From the NCBI GenBank assembly GCA_037043015.1, contig CM073327.1, positions 16,040,727 through 16,104,726 on the forward strand: 64,000 nucleotides of DNA, given 5' to 3'. The position numbers and the translations under genes are program-made. The DNA comes from Bryum argenteum. Its lineage: Eukaryota; Streptophyta; Bryopsida; Bryales; Bryaceae. Positions 54,464 to 64,000 of the stretch are shown here, in pieces; within the stretch, counting starts at the first letter, position 1; the number at the start of each line of letters is the position of its first letter. A model generated the notes under the pieces. The model had not been told where the DNA came from. It ran no database searches and was given only the letters and a program-made list of their open reading frames with translations.

Positions 54464-56116
54464 CAACGTTTTGACCTCTCAAAGTCTATGAGAAGAAAAC
54501 TAAAGATGCTTCTCAAGACAATAACATTGCTCATTCTCCTAATACTATTGTCACAATGTTGAAAACATTACCCGATGAAACAAAATGCTCATACTTTTTT
54601 ATTGTTTGCTCGAGGATGGAGTGAATATACAATGCTCAATTTCTTCTCCATATTAGGAAACATAAGATGAAACTATTGGTACCGATAACCACATGATATA
54701 TTGCTTATATAACATGATAGTAAGGAAAATAATGAGGATGTGAAATGTTTCAACATGGTCGGGATTGTCTAGAAGAGCGGAGGTGCCTCAAGAACAAGGA
54801 GGTTTTTGAGCAACATGATTTAACTCCTAAATATCAATTCCTTGTGTGTTTTTGGAGCTTGAAACCTCAAAACCGTATTTATTTACCTCTATGTATGCGC
54901 TCACTGGAATGTGAAGCACATTATTGAAGTATTTTAAGATTTTCAGCGGAAAGTCTAATCAAAAAGTCTATTTCTAAACACTTGTCCAAATATTGGCCGT
55001 TGATGTATAACATTGAGAGTATCATAACATTCAAAGTTTGGCGAAAGTTTTTACTGAAACTTTGAAGCTTGATCCTTTAAAGTTTGGAGGCTGCTCTTGT
55101 AGGATTGGTAAATTTCTTGACTTAGGGTCCTTTGAATCTCAAATAGTGATTTGGTTATGAATATATCTCTAAGAAAAATTTCAAAAAAATACAATGTTTC
55201 TTTCTCCCCGCTCACGACGTAAAAACTAAATTTTTTGTTAAACAACTCTAAAATTGGACATTGACTTTCCAATTAGTTACACACACACCTTATAATATAG
55301 TGAGCATTGGGTGAAAATCTTAGTTAAAAGTATTAATTTTAACCCAAAAACCTAGGTTGCCCAAAATGGCAAAAGACCATATGGCAAGAATGATTAGTGG
55401 TTGAGTTGCTTTGCACATTATTTAGCTCATGTGTCATCATGTGACATGTGTTTGTTTCTCGAATACCATCCGATCAATTTGTTTAGCACTTTGCATTCGA
55501 AATTGCTTTCTCACAGACATGTCTTGATAGGTGGAAGATTCGAGCTTTGGAGGTGAGAATAATATTGAGACAGTTCATTGTATTAGTTTTTTTTTACTTT
55601 TAATAATTATATTTGTATCTTCATAAATCGATAAATATTATGAAGCAACTTTCTTTCACATGATGCTTACTCACTTTCCATCTATGTTATGTAATAAGGC
55701 ATTTCTATATATCTGTTTGTTTGATTGTGTTGTCACTTGGAGAGGGAAACAAGGAGGCGAAGGGGACAAAGGGGACAAAGGGGTAGGAGACATGTTGAAC
55801 TTTTTTGAGATTGACTTAACCTAGATCGAATGGTTGTAGTCGATTGAAAATTGTGTTGCATAGTTTTTAAATAAATCTCAGCTTATTTTAGCTATTGTAG
55901 GAACTTCAGGTAAAGCAAGAGTTGCTACATATTTATGAACTTCAGATGAAACTTCATTTGTTGCAACTACCTTACAAACATCAAATGGAGTTGGACTTGG
56001 TGGAGCAACGACAAGACCCTTGAATAAGGTAAGATTAGTTGAAGCCACCTCATGACCTTTGAATGAATTTGGACGTTCTACAGATACAACAATACCTTCT
56101 AATAAGCTTATACTTG
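54464..56116. other. Intergenic, no gene recognised
   Basis: AT-rich. A small purine tandem (GGGGACAAA) at about 55760 is the only structure. Confidence 0.5.
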
Positions 56117-56486
56117 TTAACCCTTAAACGCCCAAGCAAGCCCGAGGGGCATGATTCCAACAGAATCTTCCCTGTAGCTCTCTCTGTACTCAACATTTCT
56201 CTTATATTTTGATGTCAAACTGGTCACCGTCTTATGATGCATTCAAAAAGTGAATTTTCACAATTCAAATCACAATTTGTATGAATGATTTTGTGGTTTG
56301 AAAGGATTGTGGTAGGTAGGTTGGGGTGGTACATAACCTTGTAGGAGGTTGCAAGCTCATCATTGATTGGTCCATTCATGATGCCCAAGTTCAAAAAGTG
56401 CACTATTCATGATGCCCAAGTCCAAAAGATGCTGTGATCCAATTTTGGGCTGCCCGTTTTAGACCCCAAGGGCGTTTAAGGGTTAA
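56117..56486 (+). mobile_element. piggyBac-like MITE, 360-bp family, copy 3 (best preserved)
   Basis: TTAA on both sides and 13-bp perfect inverted termini CCCTTAAACGCCC / GGGCGTTTAAGGG. The 370-bp length and interior match copies at 3678-4029 and 5368-5727. No coding. Confidence 0.9.
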
Positions 56487-56631
56487 AGTTACAAAGTTAA
56501 TGAAATAATATTGGGATTATTGCAAATGTTGTAGAACTTTTCAATAAGCAGTTTTTTGCAAGAGTTTGTTATGAGGGTTGAGAGGGGCGGAGAGAACAAA
56601 ATCAAAAGGCAAAAGATGAAGAAGTGAGGTG

Positions 56632-56697
56632 ATGTAAAGACAATGGGGCGCGGTGATGTAAAGACAATGGGGTGCGGTGATGTAAAGACAATGGTTA
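56632..56697 (+). repeat. 26-bp minisatellite, 2.6 copies
   Basis: Unit GTGATGTAAAGACAATGGGG plus YGCG; near-identical copies. Confidence 0.9.
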
Positions 56698-57867
56698 TGT
56701 TTATTTGAAAGAATTTTTTTTCAATGAATTCATACCTTAAAATGTCTAAAATAGAACTGTACAAGTTTTCAAATGTATCCGCCATTTAAAATGGAACATT
56801 ATCAATCTTCAAAAGCTTGAAATGGGATTGTATGCGTTTTCAAGCTTACCAAATGTTTAAAATAAAACAAAATTAAAGCTAAAACTGCGAGATGGAACTT
56901 TTGAAATGAGAATTCTTTAATGCCCAAAAGGATACTGAACAGAGCAATGGTGACTAAGGTCCATAAACCTATTCATATTTATATTCACAGTTGTCCATTG
57001 GAACAACTAAATTGCGTTCCAAAATAATTTGAATGGGGAATAAGACAAAGTGTCCATATTTAGAACAACTATTTTTATTTTTTACAACCTTTGCGTTTAG
57101 TAATGTAAACAACTATTGTGTAATTATTAGACATTAAAAGAATAAGCCGACTTTTGAATGTGAAGATGAATATTCATTTAGTTGATTGGTACGAACAAGG
57201 GGAATAAAGAAGTAAAGTGTTCAATAAAGAAGTACACAAATCTTCCAACATGGATCACCAAATAGAATCAAGTAACTTCCTTATGTCGAACATAGAGTAG
57301 AATCATGTTTATCATACGATAGAGTGACCAATTGTACATCAAGAACATATCAATTTTTAATGATAATAACAAAGATATGGATTGAGTTGAGTCAAATTAT
57401 AAAAAATTTATCCCTAAAATCACGTAATAGAAAACCCATTAAGTTTCAAGTACATCTAGTTTACGACTACATTTTTTTGAAAACCATTGCCGAGTTGACA
57501 TTAGAGCACAACACGTGAACAACTTACACCTACTACCGAGCGCTAACATATGCAATTTTGAATCAAAGAGGAATATAAATATAAAACATTGCCATCATAT
57601 TCTCCTTTATTTTGGAGCCTTTTATTTCCCACAAGACAAGTCTATGCGGACAATATTGCACAACAAACCACCATGAATTTTTATTCATATATAATTTTAC
57701 TTTTTGAATTTCGAATTCCAAAATGCATTGGGATGATTCTGCCAAACGATACTCCCTTGGAACAAAGGACAAAATGGAAAATAAGGACATACTCGTGGGG
57801 CTCCAAGTCTCCAAACCTCCTTGCTCCAATTTCTTCAAGGCGCATTGCCCTATGCCCCTAATAAGAG
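56698..57867. other. Intergenic, no gene recognised
   Basis: Overlapping open frames on both strands near 57560-57890 look like shadows of each other and have no family features. Confidence 0.45.
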
Positions 57868-57979
57868 AACGGGCCTGGTGCGGAAGATTCCGCACCGTAA
57901 GCGGATCTTTGGTCGAGCTGTCAAGGCAAGACCTACCTACGACTGGGAACCGTGTAAAATCTTCCGCACCCGGCCCGTT
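57868..57979. mobile_element. 112-bp fold-back element with 21-bp inverted ends
   Basis: Left end AACGGGCCTGGTGCGGAAGA, right end reverse complemented AACGGGCCGGGTGCGGAAGA: one mismatch in 20. The left arm also contains the palindrome GTGCGGAAGATTCCGCAC. GC-rich in an AT-rich setting. Size and ends fit a tiny MITE or a structured regulatory hairpin; no target duplication is obvious. Confidence 0.65.
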
Positions 57980-58239
57980 GTAATCGTTGAATGCATCAGA
58001 GGCTAATTTGTGTACAAATGATAAAGCCCCTCAATGTTGAGAACTCTAAATCATCAAATGGACATATTTATGAGGTAATTTGACACCATCAATGTGGAAT
58101 TTGTAGCAACTTCTCTAGTGTTAAAGTAATGTGTGCTAAATTATACAGTATATGGTCACCGAATCGGCAAGCGTGGTCAAACATGGCTAAGGTAGAGGCA
58201 CCTATGACCGACCACTTAAGGATTTTAGCATATGATATT

Positions 58240-58243
<4 letters not shown>

Positions 58244-58301
<58 letters not shown>
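58244..58301. repeat. (TA)n microsatellite
   Basis: About 29 TA dinucleotides followed by T7. Confidence 0.95.
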
Positions 58302-58303
<2 letters not shown>

Positions 58304-58895
58304 TTTAGAATTTTCATGTGTGCAAACATAAGGTTCTTGTTGAATGCAAAAAGTTTCGTGATTTTATTTGCATTATTCAAATAGTTATAATTGTTTAAAG
58401 TGAAAAGTTGCTTGGAACCTAAAGTCGATCACATGCTCAAATATACAACTGAGGTACATCTGTTCTTTCAAAATCTAGGAATTGGGCTTCATCGGTTATG
58501 GGTCCCCGGTCGGGAATGGGTCCCTTTACCTTAATAGAATTGAGAGTCCACCTCGGCTGCCGATTTTGTCGAGAAGAAGGGCTCAAAAATTGGCGGAATT
58601 GGACATACGGTCCTTCAACGTCCAACCAATGACAGCATACGCCGGCGATGCTTGCGTTCATGTGTGTCAGCCGGTCACGTTCACAGCCCCTGACCAGCGC
58701 GTTCCCAACCGTGTTCCCATCTTTCGGGGAGCGTCGAGTATTACAAGCCCGTGCATTCCGCTTCGGCAGAGGAGCAGATCGAGACCCGGAGATCGAGGGC
58801 ATCACTTCACCAGAAAGCGCAAACATCACATTCTCTCGATCTCTCCCTTTTCCCATACAACTGCTTTGATCGATCGGGGGCAGGGCATTGCAGCG

Positions 58896-61631
58896 ATGGG
58901 GAAGGAAGACGAGCAGCCATCGTGGGTAGTGAGCAAGACGGCGCGAGCGCCCAGCAACATCGCTGTGATCAAGTACTGGGGCAAGCGTCACGAGAAGCTC
59001 ATCCTGCCCATCAATTCCAGCATCAGCGTCACGCTCGACCCCCAGCACCTGTCCGCCACCACCACCGTCGCTGCCAGCCCTCTCTTCTCCTCCGATCGCC
59101 TCTGGCTCAATGGCAAAGTACGCCCCGACCCCACCTCCCGCAATGTACTATTAGGTCATTGTTGTGATCGGACCAACTTAACCTTCTGCTGTCCTTGTTG
59201 TTGTTGCAGGAAGTGTCGGTGGAAGGCGAGCGATACAAGAATTGTTTGCGGGAGATGCGAGCTCGAGCTACGGATGTTGTAATTGAGTCTAGTGGTGAGG
59301 TTATTCGGAAAGAGGATTGGAGTAAGTTGTACATTCACATTGCCTCCGAGAATAACTTTCCTACTGCTGCTGGCTTGGCCTCCTCCGCTGCTGGCTTCGC
59401 TTGCTTAGGTACGCTACCCCTTTTTCAATGTTCAATCTTTCTTCTCGATCACCTAGAATCTTAATGAAAATGTTAGAAGTTTTTTCGTAACACATTAGCC
59501 ATTCTTATTTCTTCTGCTAATCATGCAGTAAGAATTGCTTAATTTGACCTTCTTTGTATGAGAAAGATTCAAACAATTTTTTGATATTGCTGCCTTGAGT
59601 GACCTTGTAGATGCATGCTTTTACAGACTCAGATGAATGCTGAATGTGAGTTTGAGATGTTGTTACTCTTGATATAGATACGGGTTACTATGGTTACTCA
59701 CACAATGCAGCAGATATTGCTTACTCTGACGAGAAAGATATGAATGATCTTTTCTTGTGGCAGTTTTTCCAAATTGCTCCTTGACGATCCTCGTAGATGT
59801 ATGCTTTCACGAGTTTTGAATCTAATTTTGAGATGTCGTTGTTTCAGTGTACGCTCTTGCTCAATTGATGGGAGTGAAGGAGCAGTATGAAGGAGAGCTA
59901 TCAGCAATCGCACGGTATGTAGCTTCCTCTCGCGCTCTTCAAGAACATAATTCTGAAATCGATCCTGAAATTGACCATGCGGTGTTTGTAGGGTTTTGTT
60001 CGACTAGATTCTAACACGTAGTTGTAAATGCAGGCTTGGATCTGGAAGTGCGTGCCGAAGCTTAGCCGGTGGATTTGTAAAATGGAACATGGGTCAGGTA
60101 AGCGAATACGTTTGAAGAATGTATTTTCTTCGATGAGTGGTATGAGCATTCATTGACAAGTGATGCCGTGTTTGCTGCAAGAATAGGAGGCAGACGGGAA
60201 GGATAGCATTGCAACGCAGCTCGCAGATGAGTCACACTGGGACGACCTTTTTATCATCATCGCTGTGGTAAGGATCTCTACCATTCTGGAAGCTTTCATG
60301 TTTCATGAATGTTTTCGTGCTTTTGTTGACGTTTATGAAACGGTAATGCAGGTGAGTTCGCGTCAGAAGGAGACTAGTAGCACCGCCGGAATGCAGGAAA
60401 GCGTCCGCACCAGTCCTCTTCTCAAGTACCGAGCTGAGGTCCACACATTCTCCTCCCTAATAGCAACTTATGCTCACTCTCTTAAATGATTGTTTTCAGT
60501 ATGGAAGTGGCTTACATTGTAATAGATTTGATGGACAGGAGGTTGTGCCGAAGCGTATTGAGCAGATGGAGAAAGCCATCGAGTCAATGGACTTTGCAGA
60601 GTTTGCGAAGATCACCTGTGCAGACAGCAATCAGTTCCATGCGACGTGCTTGGACACTTCTCCGCCAATCTTCTACCTAAATGACACTTCTCGCAGGTAA
60701 TGCTTTGAATCACTTCCAAATTTTTGGATTAGTAGCTTTCAGATGAGATGAGTGAACATCCTTCGTGGTCATGCAGGCTCATTGGCTTGGTGGAGCGGTG
60801 GAATCGTCATGCTGGAGAAGCTCAGGTGATTACCGAACCCCATTTTTCTCAATGAAGTGTATTGTATTTGGATTGTTCTCTGAATGGATCGTTTTGCAGG
60901 TTGCGTATACATTCGATGCAGGTCCGAATGCTGTGATGTTTGCTCGTAACAAGGAAGTAGGAGCGCAGCTGCTCCAACGCCTTCTTTATCAGTTCCCTCC
61001 TGCTTCTGATTCTGATTTCTCCAGGTGAGAATCACTCCTAATTGTGCAGGAACGTGATTACTGTGGAGAGTTCTTTATTTTGATACCAATCAAATTTTCT
61101 AATCATCCGTATGGACTCTTTCAAAATGGGAGGTTGTTCATAGTCAACCCAGTCACCCAACTTGTGTGAAATGAAAAACTTGACAACTTCTGCCACCAAT
61201 TACAATATTAATTCACCGAGAGTGCAGGCGGCTCAACCGTATGGAATTAGGGTCTTGGAATCCTCGAGGTTGTAGTGGAGATGCAGAACTAGTTCTTATG
61301 GTATTCTTAGCTACGATTAGAATTATTTTACTCACTCTTTTTCTGTCTATGAGAGTACAAACTCATTGCTTCTGGTGGCGATGCTTGCTGCAGGTATGTA
61401 GTAGGCGATCAAAGTATACTTGAATCAACAGGGTTGAAATCACTGAAGGATATCGACGCCCTCGCAGCACCAGTGGAGTTGACGACTGCCGGAGTGGTGA
61501 ACCCGCCGAGGATTCGTGGCGAGGTGGACTACCTCATCTGCACTCGTGCTGGGAAGGGTGCGCATGTTGTGGAGGATGCCAGCAGCAGCCTCTTGGATCC
61601 TGTCTCTGGTGTTCTCAAGCAAAAGCAATAG
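58896..61631 (+). CDS. MVD: Mevalonate diphosphate decarboxylase (10 exons)
   Basis: Catalyses the ATP-dependent decarboxylation of mevalonate 5-diphosphate to isopentenyl diphosphate, the last step of the cytosolic/peroxisomal mevalonate pathway. Exons: 58896-59117, 59210-59408, 59848-59914, 60034-60097, 60187-60267, 60352-60438, 60539-60696, 60777-60825, 60900-61024, 61394-61631. They sum to 1290 bp, 429 residues plus stop, with GT-AG introns and matching phases throughout. Key motifs: [14 protein letters not shown] (residues 18-31, active-site Lys26), the GHMP-kinase ATP loop [14 protein letters not shown] (125-138), GSGSACRS with Arg171, [11 protein letters not shown], and catalytic Asp315 in YTFDAGPN. 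Length is normal for the plant enzyme. The ATG at 58896 matches the family start. An in-frame open stretch continues 138 codons upstream without a stop but has no family similarity. It appears intact and functional. Confidence 0.95.
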
Positions 61632-62846
61632 TGGTTCTCATTCTTTCTAGTTTTATTACTGAGATACTCTTGGTATCTCAGACAGAGGTACTGTAGTGGT
61701 CTGTAAATTTAGCCATTCTTATTACGTATTGGTACACTCTCCATTCTATTTAGTGTGCTACCTACAGTAAAATTGAAACTATTTAGTGTGCTACCTACAG
61801 GAAAATTGAAAACGAACAAGAAGCTAGAGTTTGTCAAGACATCATGCTCTTCGACTTTGTAAGGGAGTTTTTTTACAAATTTGAATATTTCATCATTCTG
61901 ATTCGAATAATCTATCATCGTTCAATTGGTTGCATTTGAAATTGCAGTAAGGTGCTCAATAATGGCTCAATTTTCAGCGCAAAAAAATTTACAGGGATGT
62001 TACCAGTGCAAGTGATTTTTGTGCATGGAGAAGAGAGATAGAGCAAGTGGAATCATCACTTTTGGACTATTCTACAATGGGTTAGGAATTTTTGAAGTTG
62101 AAAGTACAGATGTTTCTAAAATGGTGCCCTAAAGTCACACCTTATAATGTATACAGTGAGTATATAATACTGTTATATAGGGAAGCTCATATGAACTTGT
62201 GAGTGAAGATTACTAGATCTCCATTATAGGACCAACTCCAGTTTAAACCACTCTACTATACATTCATTGTTGTCCTAAGAGTATCCCTATCCTTCAGTGG
62301 TTAATGCCACTTTCTTGAAAACCATATATGGTATGTGGCTTAAAACCCACACAACACCACAAGAGGAAGTACATTCTAGCAACTTCAGATTCTGCTGTAC
62401 TCATGGTGTGAATTTTTAGATTGAACCATTTTAGGTTCCACTTTTAAAATTCATAACCAATTCAATTTTCATTCAAACTTTATGATTAAATTGGTCCAAT
62501 CTCTTACACATTTTGCAGATCTACCAAAAATATGTCACTTTGTCACTTCTCATTGAGTTAGACAGACTGAAATTTGAGCGGTTTCTGAGCCAGTTACTAT
62601 AGCCAGCTTGGTACTTGGTTGAAATGATAGTACGTTTCTCTTCGTGCAAAGTCTGCAATTGAGTTCGTGAAAAGGATGGATAAGGGGCCCACACTTTCGC
62701 CGGAAGCTCGTATCATTTTCCAAAGACTGTAATCCATGATCAACCTTTCGAAGAGTCACTAGTCACGGCGGTGCTTCGATTACTGGCAATGGCGTGATTC
62801 TCTTGCTCAATTTCTTTCGGAAGCATTGTGAGACCGCAATTCCGCC
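61632..62846. other. Intergenic region between MVD and MENG
   Basis: Presumed 3' UTR of MVD and promoter/5' UTR of MENG. A 27-bp duplicated word (ctatttagtgtgctacctacag at 61746 and 61780) is the only structure noticed. Confidence 0.5.
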
Positions 62847-63734
62847 ATGGCAGCAGCAGCAGCCATGGCGCAAGCATGTGCACTGCGAGCCACTCTGCTC
62901 CCTCCTCCATCCTCATCTCAGAGAACCTCTCACAGCAAACAGGCAATGAGAATTAGTGCTATGACGACGGAGCAGGCGATGAGAGCAAGTGCTGTGGCGA
63001 AGCCGCTGGTGACGACGGAGCAGGTAGGGGAGCAAGAAGTGGAGCAGCGCCAGGAGCTTTTCAACAAGATAGCGCCAATGTACGACAATCTCAACGACTG
63101 GCTCTCTCTAGGCCAACACCGCGTGTGGAAGCGCATGGCAGTCTCCTGGAGCGGAGCAAAGCAAGGCGACAACGTCTTAGACATCTGCTGCGGCAGCGGC
63201 GACGTCGCTTTCCTGCTCAAATCCAAGGTTCGCCCTACCGGTACCGTCGTAGGGCTAGACTTTGCACAGGAGCAATTAGACGTCGCCGCAGAACGAGAGC
63301 ATCAAGCGGCATTCTCAAATTCCGGTGTGAGCATTGACTGGAGATTAGGCGATGCTTTGGATTTGCCGTTCGAGGACGGCACCTTCGATGCTGTCACTAT
63401 GGCTTACGGGCTCCGAAATGTAGCCAGTGTGCCCCTGGCTTTGGAACAGATTAGGAATGTACTGAAGCCGGGATCAAGAGCTTCAATTCTGGATTTCAAT
63501 CGGAGTGAGAGCGAGAGTATCTTAGGGTTTCAAGGATGGATGCTTGATAATTTGGTCGTGCCTGTGGCGTCGCAATTTGGTATGCAAGACGAGTATGCTT
63601 ATTTGAAAACCTCGATTGCAAGGTTTCCTACGGGACGTGAGCAGGAGACGATTGCGAAGGAGGTAGGATTTTCGAAAGCTGTGCATTATGAGCTTGCTGG
63701 TGGACTCATGGGCGTGCTGGTCTTGACCAAGTAA
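62847..63734 (+). CDS. MENG: Demethylphylloquinone methyltransferase, chloroplastic
   Basis: UbiE/MenG-family SAM-dependent methyltransferase that methylates the naphthoquinone ring in the last step of phylloquinone (vitamin K1, photosystem I cofactor) synthesis in the plastid. The intronless 295-codon frame begins with about 50 residues rich in A, S, T and R and poor in acids, as in a chloroplast transit peptide. Then come FNKIAPMYDNLNDWLSLGQH (72-91, UbiE signature), SAM motif I LDICCGSGD (111-119), VVGLDFA (134-140), GDALDLPF (168-175), FDAVTMAYGLRNV (180-192) and VLKPGSRASILDF (205-217). The C-terminus (Y-x-Y-L-x-x-S-I-x-x-F-P) is also typical. Mature length fits the family. A near-identical copy of its last 79 codons and 3' flank is at 2555-2900 in inverted orientation. 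Lack of introns contrasts with its neighbour MVD. Confidence 0.93.
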   Translation: MAAAAAMAQACALRATLLPPPSSSQRTSHSKQAMRISAMTTEQAMRASAVAKPLVTTEQVGEQEVEQRQELFNKIAPMYDNLNDWLSLGQHRVWKRMAVSWSGAKQGDNVLDICCGSGDVAFLLKSKVRPTGTVVGLDFAQEQLDVAAEREHQAAFSNSGVSIDWRLGDALDLPFEDGTFDAVTMAYGLRNVASVPLALEQIRNVLKPGSRASILDFNRSESESILGFQGWMLDNLVVPVASQFGMQDEYAYLKTSIARFPTGREQETIAKEVGFSKAVHYELAGGLMGVLVLTK

Positions 63735-64000
63735 ACTTCTTCGACCTTGCAATCGCCGTATCTCTTGCAACAACTGGCGATTCGACCTGTAATCCTTACC
63801 TTCCCTGTAGAGATTTCAGATTGCAGTTTTGTTCTTCGACTTGAAAGCTCAATCCTCCCTGTCGAGATACCTTGGGCTCGAGATAGCCATGTTAGCCATG
63901 GAACGATTTTGCAATACGGAAGAGAGTGAAGTTATGACGGCAGCGAAGGGAGGTATTCATTCATTCCTCATTATCAGGAACTGAGGTTTCGGGAGACTCC

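Noticed and set aside
58437-59048. 203-codon minus-strand open frame across the MVD first exon
   Set aside because: It is antisense to the conserved MVD exon 1 and its composition follows from the GC-rich coding strand. It has no independent motifs.

Overview
The window is nuclear DNA of a green plant: AT-rich, transposon-dense, with few genes. The intact genes are a plastid-type phylloquinone methyltransferase with a transit-like N-terminus, a multi-exon mevalonate diphosphate decarboxylase and a MED15-like Mediator gene. The F-box/kelch and SWIM-type relics and a piggyBac transposase make a non-seed plant (bryophyte, lycophyte) or a streptophyte alga more likely than a flowering plant. That placement is an inference and no database was searched.

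From 1 to 8.3 kb there are only relics and short elements. These are several TTAA-flanked, piggyBac-like non-autonomous elements, a decayed F-box/kelch gene, and a near-identical copy of the 3' end of the methyltransferase gene whose complete copy lies at the far end of the window. From 9.0 to 23.9 kb is a three-level nest. A piggyBac element, with a DDD transposase gene read on the minus strand, is split by a minus-strand Ty3/Gypsy chromovirus with two LTRs. That chromovirus is itself split by a 5'-truncated plus-strand Gypsy. Deleting the outer Gypsy plus one target duplication would leave the interrupted piggyBac frame continuous. The LTRs carry unusually regular heat-shock-element-like arrays next to their TATA boxes. 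A related solo LTR lies at 25.6-26.2 kb.

From 24 to 42 kb the DNA is mostly intergenic: a 1-kb TTAA element, minisatellites, a broken SWIM zinc-finger gene, a long dispersed repeat with another copy at 51-53 kb, and fold-back elements. From 42.6 to 50.7 kb lies the most unusual locus. It has an AT-hook first exon, then a three-exon block (about 1.6 kb with its introns) repeated in tandem about four times. Each intact exon is an exact multiple of three bases and phase 0 at both ends. The block feeds into a conserved MED15-like C-terminus. The last repeats are decaying (a lost exon, a 5-bp duplication frameshift, a nonsense codon).

From 53 to 58 kb there are two more TTAA elements and a 112-bp fold-back element. 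From 58.9 to 63.7 kb two housekeeping genes lie on the plus strand: MVD (10 exons; the model closes exactly at 429 codons plus stop) and intronless MENG. The genes form no operon or shared pathway. MVD supplies the cytosolic isoprenoid pathway, MENG makes phylloquinone in the plastid, and the MED15-like product would act in nuclear transcription.
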